A stretch of 64,000 nucleotides of DNA from JAGNLV01 sp964612145 (lineage in GTDB: Bacteria > Zixibacteria > MSB-5A5 > GN15 > FEB-12): the NCBI GenBank assembly GCA_964612145.1, contig CAZTBP010000006.1, forward strand, positions 1 through 64,000, in the 5' to 3' direction. The notes under the pieces are model-generated. The model ran no database searches. It worked only from the letters and a program-made list of their open reading frames with translations, and was not told the DNA's origin. Made by a program: the position numbers and the translations under genes. The stretch's first letter is position 1; each line of letters begins with the position of its first letter. This document shows positions 51,269 to 60,206 of the stretch, one piece after another.

Positions 51269-52570
51269 TTATTCATATCGAAGTGAATCTATTACATCCA
51301 GTGAAGCTGCTTTGCGGGCCGGATACGCCCCGAAAATCACACCCACAGCGGTGGAAACACCAACCGCCAGGATGATGGAATACGGTGCGACAATGGTCGG
51401 CCAGCCGGCATAAAATGAAATCGCCTTGGACAAGATCAGGCCAATGGCAACACCGGCGGCACACCCCACCAGGCAGATCATCACCGCCTCGATCAAAAAC
51501 TGCCGCATAATATCACCGCGGGTCGCCCCGACTGCGCGACGGATCCCGATTTCGCGGGTCCGCTCCAGCACCGTCGCCAGCATGATATTCATGATCCCGA
51601 TCCCGCCGACCAGCAGAGAGATCCCGGCAATGGCGCCCATGACGATATTGAAAATCTGCTGGGTCTTCTCAGTCTGGCGAAGCAGTGACTCCGGAACCAC
51701 AATTTCATAATCCAGCACCCCGAAGTGCCGCCGCTGAAGGATCCGCTCCACTAACGTTGTCACCGCCGGAACGTACTTGAGATCCGTCACCGTCACCGTT
51801 AACTGGTCAAGTTCCGGCGTCTGGTATTTTTGTTCTTCCTCTTCGTTGGAGGATCGCCAGAAACTCACCCGCTGTTCCCCGGCCGCCGGTACCCGTGGAA
51901 GTTTCTTTACGGCCGTGGCAAACGGAATATAAATATCATCATTGAGGTTCTTTAGCTCAAACCCCTCGACCTTGCCCCGCGCGATATACTTATCCGCCAT
52001 CACACCCACGACTGTAAAGTTAAGGTCCCCGATCCGGACATTCTTTCCGATCGGATTCGAAAACGCAAACAGCGCCCTTTTTGCCTTGGCCCCCAGCACG
52101 CATACCTGTGAGAAATTCTCATTATCGCTGTCGGTGATAAAACGACCGTCAGCTACCTCAACCGAGGAGGAGTAGACATAGTCCGGTAACGTCGCGACAA
52201 CCCTGGCCGAGGCTTCGTTCGACTCGTGAAACACGGTCCCGATTGCCTCAAACCGCTGCGGCACGATATTCGCAACGAGGTTGTCAAACTCAGCGATGTT
52301 GCGGGCGTCCTCCAGACTTAAACCAGGAGACCGCGCCATCCCGGCATCGGAACTAAACGATTCATCCGGTACGCGAGCGTTGATTATGACATTGTTGATT
52401 CCCAGGATTGAGATCTGCTGCAGCGCCTCCTGCTTGGCCCCCTCACCAATGGACAGCATAGAGATAACCGCCCCGACCCCGAAAATCACTCCGAGCATTG
52501 TCAGGAACGTGCGCAGCTTGTGCCCCGCCAGAGAATCCAGCGATATTTGAAAAACCCGTTCGTAATTCAT
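51269..52570 (-). CDS. MacB-like ABC transporter permease without fused ATPase
   Basis: A 433-residue inner-membrane protein: first helix FLTMLGVIFGVGAVISML, a large periplasmic MacB-PCD domain (about 45-290), then three helices with AGISLLVGGIGIMNIMLATV and the coupling segment ERTREIGIRRAVGATRGDI. The N-terminal ATP-binding domain of true MacB is absent, so an ATPase must come from elsewhere in the genome; none is in this operon. The ATG overlaps the adaptor stop. Confidence 0.9.
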   Translation of the reverse strand: MNYERVFQISLDSLAGHKLRTFLTMLGVIFGVGAVISMLSIGEGAKQEALQQISILGINNVIINARVPDESFSSDAGMARSPGLSLEDARNIAEFDNLVANIVPQRFEAIGTVFHESNEASARVVATLPDYVYSSSVEVADGRFITDSDNENFSQVCVLGAKAKRALFAFSNPIGKNVRIGDLNFTVVGVMADKYIARGKVEGFELKNLNDDIYIPFATAVKKLPRVPAAGEQRVSFWRSSNEEEEQKYQTPELDQLTVTVTDLKYVPAVTTLVERILQRRHFGVLDYEIVVPESLLRQTEKTQQIFNIVMGAIAGISLLVGGIGIMNIMLATVLERTREIGIRRAVGATRGDIMRQFLIEAVMICLVGCAAGVAIGLILSKAISFYAGWPTIVAPYSIILAVGVSTAVGVIFGAYPARKAASLDVIDSLRYE

Positions 52571-53859
52571 CAGCCGCCGCGATTACCCCGTCTGCGGCCC
52601 TCGCCTGCCGGCGGTTTTGGTCGCTCCTTGTTCAGTTCCGGCTCCTCGGCGACTTCGCCCGGAAGCCCCTGCTCATCAAGCGTCGGGTCGGCCAGGCAAA
52701 TCTCTTCGGTTCCCTCGAGCCCCTCTCTGACCTCGATATACATATCGTTGCGGCGCCCCACCGCAACTTTGCGCTTCTTGCCGTTTTCGAGGAATACGAC
52801 CGTCGTATCATCTCGCTCGAATACCGCTTCCAGCGGCACCGACACGACATCCTGAAGCCGGTCGACTACGATCTTGCACGAGGCCGACATACCCGGCTTC
52901 AGCCGGTCATCATCGGAGAGGATATCAATCTCAACATCGAACACGTTGATCTTCGACCCCGGCTCTTTGCGCCGCGCCAGCGTGCCCTTACTGGCGACCG
53001 TGCCGGGGAACTGAACGTCCGGAAAAGCGTCCAGCACAACGATTGCTTCCTGACCCACTTCAACCTTGTTGGCGTCGACCTCGGACACTGTCGTCTCCAC
53101 CATCATGTCTCCCAGGTCGGGAAGATTGATCAAGCCCTGCCCCGGCCACGGTGAGTCCCCCTCCTGCACTTTGTCCATCGAGCCCCCCTTCCAGATCTCG
53201 AGATACACCACCAGCCCCGGGATCGGCGCATCGATTGTCATCTGGTCCAGCTCCCGCTGCGCCTTGTTGACCTTCTCCCGTGCCCGATCGACTTCGACCT
53301 CGGCCTTCTGGACGTCGGCCCGAAGCTGATCCAGCTTCGCCTCAAAATTCAGCTCGGCCAGCTCCATCTCCATCTTGGCCTCTTCGGCCACCCGAGGAGC
53401 CTCGTACTGCTTTTCAAGATAGTTCCGGCGCGCCTTCTCCAGGTCAAGCTTGAGCTGCTTCTCCTGAATCGTGTATTCCTGGTTCGCCCGTTCCAGCGCC
53501 GCCCGGGCAATCTTCAGATTGGTTTCGTTTTCCTGGAGTTCCGTCAACTGCTCGGAGGCGTCGAACTTGATCACCGGATCCCCCTTCTCGACTGTGGTTC
53601 CCTCCGGCGCCATCCAGGTAATCTGAAGCCCGCGAATCCGCGGCGACGACAACGTCACCGCCCGCTTGGCCTTGACCGTGCCGTTTTCATCCAGCGCAAT
53701 CACCATCTCGCCGCGTTTTGCATATGTCGTAGGGATATTTGCCGAGGTTGCAAAAATCGCATTAACACCGATCCAACCTACCAGAATCACGGCCAGTGCC
53801 AGACCGGCATAGATAGCTTTTCTCAAAATGTCCCGTCCTTTAGATCGTTCCCTTGGCAT
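52570..53859 (-). CDS. MacA/HlyD-like membrane fusion protein
   Basis: A 429-residue periplasmic adaptor anchored by one N-terminal helix (LRKAIYAGLALAVILVGWIG). The lipoyl half-motif (TVEKGDPVIKFD), a long coiled-coil hairpin (about 105-215, RAALERANQEYTIQEKQLKL onward), a beta-barrel (VETTVSEVDANKVEVGQEAI) and a membrane-proximal domain follow; the C-terminus is Pro/Arg/Gly-rich. The start at 53859 (MPRERSKGRD) is preferred over 53895. With the permease and TolC-like gene it forms a tripartite export system. Confidence 0.9.
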   Translation of the reverse strand: MPRERSKGRDILRKAIYAGLALAVILVGWIGVNAIFATSANIPTTYAKRGEMVIALDENGTVKAKRAVTLSSPRIRGLQITWMAPEGTTVEKGDPVIKFDASEQLTELQENETNLKIARAALERANQEYTIQEKQLKLDLEKARRNYLEKQYEAPRVAEEAKMEMELAELNFEAKLDQLRADVQKAEVEVDRAREKVNKAQRELDQMTIDAPIPGLVVYLEIWKGGSMDKVQEGDSPWPGQGLINLPDLGDMMVETTVSEVDANKVEVGQEAIVVLDAFPDVQFPGTVASKGTLARRKEPGSKINVFDVEIDILSDDDRLKPGMSASCKIVVDRLQDVVSVPLEAVFERDDTTVVFLENGKKRKVAVGRRNDMYIEVREGLEGTEEICLADPTLDEQGLPGEVAEEPELNKERPKPPAGEGRRRGNRGG

Positions 53860-53902
53860 CGTACTGCTCGCATGTGGCGGTGTCACCCAAGACACCGCCT
53901 GC

Positions 53903-54829
53903 TCAATTGTCTTTTACTGCCTTATCAGCCGCAAAGTTGCTTTCTTTTTCCCGGACTTTCCACCGACGATGCGTCCACATCCACTGGTCCGGGTACTTCC
54001 GAATCCGCTCTTCATAGAACCTATGCAGTGTTCGCGTCATTTCGTCAACGTCCTTTTCCTCGTCGCCGCTGTTTGGCGGGTAAATCGGTTTCCCGGCCAT
54101 CACGACATGACGGTCATAACGTTCCCGCCGAAGCAGTACCGGCAAAAGCGGCGCGCCCGATTTCACCGCAAACAGGGCCGGCCCGCGATGCACCCGGGCC
54201 GTCCGCCCCAAAAACGGCATTTCCAGCCCGCTATGGCTGTGCTGGTCAGCGGCAATCCCCACCAACTCATTTGCTCTTAACGCCTTGAGAATTCCCCGGG
54301 CGGCCACGTTGTTGGGAATTACGCCCGCTCCAAACGCCTCCCGAAAGCGGGTCACCAGCGCATCGATCTTCGGATTCTTCTGCACCGTCACCAGATACCG
54401 CATCGGATGACCCATCGCCGGGTACCATGCCCCCTGGTACTCCCAGTTGCCAAAGTGCGCCGTGCAGATAATCCCGCCGTTTCCCCTCTTCCGCGCCTGT
54501 TCAACATATTCCAGTCCCTCCCCGACCACAATGTCGCGCAGTCCTTCCTTACCGACTTTCTCCGCCCGAACCAGCTCGATCAACGAGCGCGCCATATTTT
54601 CAAATACGGTACGCACCAAGAGCAGCTGTTCCTCGTCGGTCATGGCGCCGCCAAGGTCCGACCGGCGGATATTTCCCAGTGCGACTTCCCGACGATTCCG
54701 CCACACGCGATTCACCAGCCTGCCCAGACCGGCCGCAAAGACGTCGGCTCGTCGTGCCGACATACTCGTGACCAGACCTATCCCGGCCCGGGCCAAAAGA
54801 TACTCGACCTCGTGGCTCAGCTTCGCCAT
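53903..54829 (-). CDS. Lipid A acyltransferase-like (LpxL/HtrB family) protein
   Basis: A 308-residue membrane-associated acyltransferase. The family site H-x4-E appears as HFGNWE (125-130), followed by RYLVTVQKNPKIDALVTRFR and GIAADQHSHSGLEMPFLGRT, then RGPALFAVKSGAPLLPVLLR. These enzymes add secondary acyl chains to lipid A, which agrees with the heptosyltransferase in the same operon. The start overlaps the peptidase MA gene by 13 bp. Confidence 0.9.
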   Translation of the reverse strand: MAKLSHEVEYLLARAGIGLVTSMSARRADVFAAGLGRLVNRVWRNRREVALGNIRRSDLGGAMTDEEQLLLVRTVFENMARSLIELVRAEKVGKEGLRDIVVGEGLEYVEQARKRGNGGIICTAHFGNWEYQGAWYPAMGHPMRYLVTVQKNPKIDALVTRFREAFGAGVIPNNVAARGILKALRANELVGIAADQHSHSGLEMPFLGRTARVHRGPALFAVKSGAPLLPVLLRRERYDRHVVMAGKPIYPPNSGDEEKDVDEMTRTLHRFYEERIRKYPDQWMWTHRRWKVREKESNFAADKAVKDN

Positions 54830-55782
54830 GGTTCGTCGTCGTCGGTCCGTTCCGGCTTGTCCGGATCGCCGTAATCAAAGTCGGTCGACTGGTATTTTTC
54901 TTCCTGTTCCCATTTGCGGTAGTACTGACGGCGCTTCCGATACTTCAAAAACGCCCCCACTACTACCACCAAGGCCAGCATCAGCCACAGCCACATGGTA
55001 TCCGCCAATAGTGTAACGATATTAAAACGACTGCTCCAGTGCGTCTGAAACTCACGCTCAAAACCGTCATAGTCCGATCCGGTCGACAGCACCAGCGCCT
55101 TGTCGTATGACTCCCCGGCCGCAATCGCATCTAAGAACTTGTTTACCGCTTCGACGCCGTAAAAATCGTAAAAGTAATTAACCGCAATGTGCGACTGGGC
55201 GTACGCCACCTGCACCTTGCTCGAATTGAACCGATTCATCTTCTCAATCTCGCGCAACGGAATATACTGCCCGAAAATCGCCGCCTTGCTTGCCGCCAGG
55301 TTGTCCATCCAACTCCACTCAGTCGACACCCGCTGCGCCAGCCCTTCATCGAACCAGCGCGGCGCCTGGTGGAATCCCGTCCGCTGCGCCAGCGCCAGGT
55401 GGGCCAATTCGTGCGTCAGCAACTGATCCAGCGACTTGCCCAGATTGAACTCATCCGGCGACTTCACCGCGATCCGCTGCCTCGGCGGATACGCCACCGC
55501 CGCCCCCCAGTCCGGGATTCGCCCCCGCACAAGATTCTGAAATCGGCCCAAATCGCCAACCAGATGTACGTTTGGTTTATAGACCAGTGAATCCTGAAGA
55601 AGATTAATCAGCCGCCGCCGCGCTATCCGCAGCACCGAGTCGGCCCCGTCGACATACGATGGATTGTCAAAATAGTAAATGAAGTGTTCGGTTTCTATCG
55701 GCTCGACATCGGTCGACTGCGAAAAAACCGCTCCGGCCGTGACCAGCAGGAGTATCAGGATCGTGAATATCTGGCGTAACAT
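54817..55782 (-). CDS. Membrane-anchored peptidase MA-like metalloprotease
   Basis: A 321-residue protein with a signal peptide (ending AVFS), a gluzincin-type domain with HELAH at 124-128 and downstream Glu in RWFDEGLAQ (about 147), and a C-terminal membrane helix (about 264-285) before a charged cytosolic tail (KYRKRRQYYRKWEQEEK). This fits the peptidase MA family. The start at 55782 gives the signal peptide; the longer frame does not. First gene of the envelope operon, divergent from the ferritin-like gene. Confidence 0.82.
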   Translation of the reverse strand: MLRQIFTILILLLVTAGAVFSQSTDVEPIETEHFIYYFDNPSYVDGADSVLRIARRRLINLLQDSLVYKPNVHLVGDLGRFQNLVRGRIPDWGAAVAYPPRQRIAVKSPDEFNLGKSLDQLLTHELAHLALAQRTGFHQAPRWFDEGLAQRVSTEWSWMDNLAASKAAIFGQYIPLREIEKMNRFNSSKVQVAYAQSHIAVNYFYDFYGVEAVNKFLDAIAAGESYDKALVLSTGSDYDGFEREFQTHWSSRFNIVTLLADTMWLWLMLALVVVVGAFLKYRKRRQYYRKWEQEEKYQSTDFDYGDPDKPERTDDDEPWRS

Positions 55783-55869
55783 GCGGCTAAGTATAAGCAA
55801 AAGCCGGGGTTCCGGCAAGGCCCGAGCACACGCCGGCAATCGTAATTCCTGCCCGACATCCGGCATTTG

Positions 55870-55898
55870 TTGACAAAATCGGCGCTTTTTCGTACTGT
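55870..55898 (+). promoter_or_regulatory. Sigma-70 promoter of the ferritin-like gene
   Basis: TTGACA (55870-55875), 17 bp, then TACTGT (55893-55898; 4 of 6). The start would be near 55905, giving a leader of about 30 nt with TAGGAGA as ribosome site before the ATG at 55934. Confidence 0.65.
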
Positions 55899-55933
55899 CT
55901 GGCAGACAAAAGAAATCCTGTTAGGAGACTACG

Positions 55934-56437
55934 ATGGACACGACCGACATTTTTGCATACGCCATGAAAATGGAAACCGACGGACGAGACTTTTACCTGA
56001 AACAGGCCGAAAAGGCCAGCCAGGAACAATTCAAGAAAATCTGGCTCCAGCTCGCCGAGGATGAACTCAAACACTACAACATCTTCAAGGCACTTCGCGA
56101 CGGTGAATCGGCCGAGTATAACAAAGAGACCGAAACGACCATCCTGACCGATGTCAAAAACATCTTCGAGGAAATGAAAGACTCCGGCGAGGAGTTCCAT
56201 TTCGAGGGCGACATCGAAAAAGCCTGGACTGAGGCCCGCGAGGTCGAGCGCAAGTCCGAGGACTTCTACCGCGAAAAGGCCAACGACGTCGACACCAAAA
56301 ACAAGGCGGAAATCCTCAACCGTATCGCCGATGAAGAGCACAAGCACTTCGTGACACTCGACAATGTCATCCAGTTCCTTACCCGCCCGAAACAGTGGCT
56401 TGAGGACGCCGAGTGGAACAACATGAAGGACTATTGA
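55934..56437 (+). CDS. Ferritin-like diiron protein (rubrerythrin type)
   Basis: A 167-residue four-helix protein with diiron-type Glu/His motifs: FAYAMKMETDGRDFYLKQAE, LAEDELKHYNIF, REVERKSEDFYREKA and IADEEHKHFVTLDNV. It lacks the C-terminal rubredoxin domain of classic rubrerythrin. Probably handles peroxide or iron in the cytosol. It has its own promoter and terminator. Confidence 0.88.
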   Translation: MDTTDIFAYAMKMETDGRDFYLKQAEKASQEQFKKIWLQLAEDELKHYNIFKALRDGESAEYNKETETTILTDVKNIFEEMKDSGEEFHFEGDIEKAWTEAREVERKSEDFYREKANDVDTKNKAEILNRIADEEHKHFVTLDNVIQFLTRPKQWLEDAEWNNMKDY

Positions 56438-56471
56438 TCGCATCGGACGTGTTCGGTCAGTAAAATATGCT

Positions 56472-56503
56472 AACGGGACGCAGGACAAGCGTCCCGTTTT
56501 TTT
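56472..56503 (+). terminator. Rho-independent terminator of the ferritin-like gene
   Basis: AACGGGACGC (56472-56481) pairs with GCGTCCCGTT (56489-56498), followed by a run of seven U (56497-56503). Confidence 0.9.
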
Positions 56504-56579
56504 CGGTCCGATAAAGACATCAGCGGACCGATCAAACGAAAACGAGCCACAATAGTACCGGAATAACCGGGAGGTCTTC

Positions 56580-57332
56580 ATGAAGCGACTCGACGGGAAA
56601 ACCGCGCTTGTTACCGGCGCTTCGCGCGGTATCGGCGCTGCCACCGCGAAACTCCTCGCCGCTCACGGCGCCGCGGCCATTGTCAATTATGTCAACAATC
56701 AAAAAGCAGCCGAGGACGTCGTAGCGGCTGTCACCTCCGACGGCGGTAAAGCAATTGCCCTGCGGGCCGACGCCCGTGACATCGATGCAGTCACGACCAT
56801 GGTCAAGAAAGCCACCGCGGAATTCGGCCCGATTGATATCCTGGTGCTGAATGCCGGCATGGACATTCCGATGAAACCCTTCACCGAGCTGACCTACGAT
56901 GAATTCCAGACCAAGGTCATGGGCGAACTGGACTGCTACTGGGCCTCCCTCAAAGCGGTCGTGCCGTCGATGGTCGAGCGCCGCGATGGCTGCATAATCG
57001 GCATCAGCAGTTCCCTTTCGCGCTACCCGGCGTCGGGTTTTTCATCCCATACGACAGCCAAGTCTGCCGTCGACGGTCTGATGAAATCACTCGCGATGGA
57101 ACTCGGCCCGCTGAATATCCGCGTGAACGTTGTTGCTCCCGGATTGACCCGCACCGACGCCACTTCCCGCCAGCCGCAGGAAGCGTTTGATGCGATCGCC
57201 CGGATGACCCCGATGCAGAGGGTGGGCGAGCCGGAGGATGTCGCGGGTGTAGTCCTTGGGGTTGCGACGAACGAATTCGGGTTTGTCAGCGGCGCGTATA
57301 TCCCGGTATGCGGCGGGATTTTGATGGTGTGA
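56580..57332 (+). CDS. SDR-family oxidoreductase with His in place of the catalytic Tyr
   Basis: A 250-residue FabG-like Rossmann enzyme. TGASRGIG (13-20) binds NAD(P), LVLNAGMD matches the NNAG strand, and GISSSLSRYP supplies the active-site Ser. Where Y-x3-K is expected the sequence is HTTAK, so Tyr is replaced by His while Lys stays. The C-terminal PEDVAGVVLGVATNE and GGILMV are typical. The start follows GGGAGG. Some SDR subfamilies do carry this His, so activity is not excluded. Substrate unknown. Confidence 0.88.
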   Translation: MKRLDGKTALVTGASRGIGAATAKLLAAHGAAAIVNYVNNQKAAEDVVAAVTSDGGKAIALRADARDIDAVTTMVKKATAEFGPIDILVLNAGMDIPMKPFTELTYDEFQTKVMGELDCYWASLKAVVPSMVERRDGCIIGISSSLSRYPASGFSSHTTAKSAVDGLMKSLAMELGPLNIRVNVVAPGLTRTDATSRQPQEAFDAIARMTPMQRVGEPEDVAGVVLGVATNEFGFVSGAYIPVCGGILMV

Positions 57333-57433
57333 TACGGTTCTGCCAACAGGATAAACCCGCATGGAACACGGGATGCTACTTCTATCGTCCCGTATTTTAC
57401 TTTTGAATGCTGAATTACCAGATGAAGTAGTGC

Positions 57434-58159
57434 CTACCCCAGCCCGACCATCCCCTTCAAATAATCAACCTCACCCTGCGACAAATAACGCCACTCGCCC
57501 GGCTCTACTCCTTTGGCCGTGATTCCCGCAAACTCGACCCGCACGAGCTTCTTCACCGGATGCCCCACCGCCTTGCACAACTGTTTGACTTCCCGCTTGC
57601 GCCCCTCCGTCAGGGTCAGCCGGATCCGGGTTGTCCGCCTCGCATAATCGAGAATGTTAACCACTGCCTTACCGGTCGCACCGTCCTCCAGCTTGATTCC
57701 CCGGGCTATCCTCTCGCTGGCTGTCCGCGCAAACTTCCCCTTTACTTCCGCCTCATAGATCTTCGGCACCTCATATTTCGGATGCGCCAGCCGATACGCC
57801 AGGTCACCGTCGTTCGTCAGAAGCAGCACGCCCTCCGTATCAAAATCAAGCCGTCCAACCGGGTAAACCCGGCTCGGCACACCCTTGAGGAACCGTCGGA
57901 TTGTCCTCCTACGGAACGGATCATGAAGCGTCGTCATCGCTCCACTTGGCTTGTTCAGCAGGATATACAGGTCCTCCTCGACCGGGGCGACTATCTGGTT
58001 GTCGACCTTGACAACGTCATGCTCCTCATCGATAATCGCGCCCTGCTCGGTCAACTTCTTTCCGTTGACCTTTACCCGTCCTTCCTCGATCAGCGTTTCG
58101 GCGCCGCGCCGCGAGGTCACCCCGCACATCGAAAGGAATTTATTTATCCGAATGCCCAT
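57434..58159 (-). CDS. rluB: Ribosomal large subunit pseudouridine synthase B-like
   Basis: A 241-residue RsuA/RluB-family enzyme modifying 23S rRNA. An S4 RNA-binding domain (INKFLSMCGVTSRRGAETLI, with VKVNGKKL) is followed by the catalytic Asp in GRLDFDTEGVLLLTNDGDL (about residues 102-120) and the C-terminal EGRKREVKQLCKAVGHPVKK. It lies downstream of scpB after a 203-bp gap holding a REP-like element. It could be RluB or RsuA-type by sequence; the scpAB context is usual for rluB. Confidence 0.9.
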   Translation of the reverse strand: MGIRINKFLSMCGVTSRRGAETLIEEGRVKVNGKKLTEQGAIIDEEHDVVKVDNQIVAPVEEDLYILLNKPSGAMTTLHDPFRRRTIRRFLKGVPSRVYPVGRLDFDTEGVLLLTNDGDLAYRLAHPKYEVPKIYEAEVKGKFARTASERIARGIKLEDGATGKAVVNILDYARRTTRIRLTLTEGRKREVKQLCKAVGHPVKKLVRVEFAGITAKGVEPGEWRYLSQGEVDYLKGMVGLG

Positions 58160-58196
58160 AGTATGTTTGGACCTCAGCCATGATACCCTGAATTTC

Positions 58197-58218
58197 CGTT
58201 CCTGCGGAAGCAGGAATC
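58197..58218. repeat. REP-like palindrome between rluB and scpB
   Basis: CGTTCCTGCGGAAGCAGGAA around 58198-58217, with CCTGC/GCAGG stems and a GGAA loop (58201-58214), is close to the TTCCTGCGAAAGCAGGAATCC type of dispersed repeat known from many genomes. Confidence 0.5.
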
Positions 58219-58362
58219 CGGTTCCTTCCCGTTTTCTGCGATTTCATATCGGGGGCCGCCCGGACTGGCCACCTCCGTGCAGAAAAACCGCTACCCCCTC
58301 TATCGGCACCGGGTAACGGTTTGCAGCTGTCGATTTGTATTTTCTGCGGTCACCCTGCGCGC

Positions 58363-59394
58363 TTACGGCTCCCGCGTCGATTCATCGTCATCAATCTCCG
58401 CCTGAAACACCGCCTCACGCTCCTCCGGGGACACCTCTTCACAGTCGGACTCGTTGTCATCATATGACTCGCTGTCGACGCTTGACTTGTCATCAACGGT
58501 CGGCTTACTGTCGGCATTTAACTCGCTGTCGTCGTTCGTCCCGCTGTCGGCGGTTGGCTCGCCGCCAACGTTAGGCTCGGGGCCGCGTTTCAACTCGATC
58601 ACTGTCGCTGACGGTTCTTCCGTTTCGGCGTCGTCGTCAGATGCGTCCTCATCGTCTGAGTCTACTTCATCCCGTGAGCCGTCCTCTTCATCGGATGATT
58701 CGTCCTCCTCGTAGGAGTCATCCGAGCCGTCCTCATCGTACGAGTCGCGCGTGAAGGGATCAAAGGTTCCGTCGGCCACATTCAGCTTCTGCGTCTTTTC
58801 GGTATCGAGCACTTTCGGTCCGAAATTCAATTGCTCATCAGACTGCGGTTCCGCCGCCCGAATGAGTTCCTCGATTTCCTTCATCTTCGGCAAATCACCT
58901 AGTTTGTTCAGCCCGAAGAACTTCAGGAACTCATCGGTGGTGCCGTACTGGAGCGGCCGGCCGACCGTATTGGCCCGCCCCTTGATCGTCACCATCTCTT
59001 TTTCAAGCAGATTGTGAATCACACCGTCGGATGCAACCCCGCGAATCTGTTCGATATCAGTCTTGGTGACCGGCTGACGGTACGCGATAATCGCCAGCGT
59101 CTCCAGCGCCGCACGCGTCAGGCGCATCTTGCGTCGCCGCGTGAACATCTCGTCGACATAACCGGTGAACTCCGGCAGAATATAAAACTGGAAGCCGCCG
59201 GCGATCTCACGGATCCGATACGAGGATCCCGACTCGTAGTACCGCGTATTCAAATCTGCGACTGCTTTGCCGACCTGCCCCGGCGTGAAATCGTCCATCA
59301 TCTCAGCCACCTTGCGGGCCGCCAATGGCTCCGGCGAGGCGAGAATCAAAGCCTCAACTACTGATGTATGTGCGCTGTTTCCGTTGTCGCTCAT
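58363..59394 (-). CDS. scpB: Segregation and condensation protein B with long acidic tail
   Basis: A kleisin partner of the SMC complex for chromosome folding. Residues about 8-190 form the two winged-helix domains (VEALILASPEPLAARKVAEM; TRAALETLAIIAYRQPVTKT; VGRPLQYGTTDEFLKFFGLN). ScpB is usually near 180-220 residues; here about 150 further residues form a tail of Asp, Glu and Ser (DESSDEEDGSRDEVDSDDED), likely disordered. It is followed by a REP-like element. It starts 3 bp after scpA. Confidence 0.93.
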   Translation of the reverse strand: MSDNGNSAHTSVVEALILASPEPLAARKVAEMMDDFTPGQVGKAVADLNTRYYESGSSYRIREIAGGFQFYILPEFTGYVDEMFTRRRKMRLTRAALETLAIIAYRQPVTKTDIEQIRGVASDGVIHNLLEKEMVTIKGRANTVGRPLQYGTTDEFLKFFGLNKLGDLPKMKEIEELIRAAEPQSDEQLNFGPKVLDTEKTQKLNVADGTFDPFTRDSYDEDGSDDSYEEDESSDEEDGSRDEVDSDDEDASDDDAETEEPSATVIELKRGPEPNVGGEPTADSGTNDDSELNADSKPTVDDKSSVDSESYDDNESDCEEVSPEEREAVFQAEIDDDESTREP

Positions 59395-59397
59395 TGC

Positions 59398-60198
59398 TTA
59401 TCCCACCGCCTGCTTTTCAGAATTGGTGTAGTCTATCAGGTCGATCTCCTGTCGGGGCGCATCAAAGTGCTCCCCGCGATAGATCCGTACCTCCCGAAAC
59501 GGGACCGACTGGTGGATCGCGATCCGACGGCTCCTGGTCAGCTCCAGCAGCGCGATAAATGTCACGACCGCAATTATCCGGCGCGGAATATCGGCAAACA
59601 GTTCCTGGAACGTGGCGTACTCCCGCTCGGACAGTGCTTTCATGACAAACGTGATACGGTCCTCAATCGACACCTCTTCCGCATCCACATCGTGGAAAGT
59701 CTCATCCCGCCGCGCCTCGAGCACTTCCTTAAACGCCGTGATCAAATCAAAAAGGCTCGTGCCCGGCGCCAGATCGACCTTGGTCTTGATCTCGCCGACC
59801 GGAAGTTCCGGCACATAGTTCCGTTCCTCCAGCAGTGCTTTTTCGCGAAGGATCTCGCTCGCCTCACGGTACTTTTTGTATTCGATCAGCGCCATTATCA
59901 ACTCTTCGCGTGGATCGGCCTCATCCGGATCCGATTCGTCGCGCGGCAGCAGAAGGCGCGCCTTGATATGAATCAGTGTCGCCGCCATCAGCACGAACTC
60001 CCCGGCCACCTCCAGGTTGAGGTCCTGCATCAGTTCGAGGTACTTCAGGTACTCGCCGGTAATCTTGGCGATCGGTATGTCATATATGTCGACCTCTTCC
60101 TTCCTGATCAAATACAGCAACAGATCAAGCGGCCCGTTGAACACGGGAAGGTCAACCCGGTAATTCGGTTCTACTTGCTGTGATGTTGTCACATCCAT
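59398..60198 (-). CDS. scpA: Segregation and condensation protein A
   Basis: The 266-residue kleisin subunit of the SMC-ScpA-ScpB condensin. N-terminus FNGPLDLLLYLIRKEEVDIY-DIPIAKIT, then LVMAATLIHIKARLLLP-type sequence (VLMAATLIHIKARLLLP) and the C-terminal winged helix (RIIAVVTFIALLELTRSRRI). It lies 8 bp after trpS and 3 bp before scpB. Confidence 0.96.
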   Translation of the reverse strand: MDVTTSQQVEPNYRVDLPVFNGPLDLLLYLIRKEEVDIYDIPIAKITGEYLKYLELMQDLNLEVAGEFVLMAATLIHIKARLLLPRDESDPDEADPREELIMALIEYKKYREASEILREKALLEERNYVPELPVGEIKTKVDLAPGTSLFDLITAFKEVLEARRDETFHDVDAEEVSIEDRITFVMKALSEREYATFQELFADIPRRIIAVVTFIALLELTRSRRIAIHQSVPFREVRIYRGEHFDAPRQEIDLIDYTNSEKQAVG

Positions 60199-60206
60199 GC
60201 GTCAGC

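Noticed and set aside
57368..57403. ACGGGA/TCCCGT hairpin followed by ATTTTACTTTT after the SDR gene
   Set aside because: The stem is only 6 bp with a 14-nt loop, too weak to call as a terminator.
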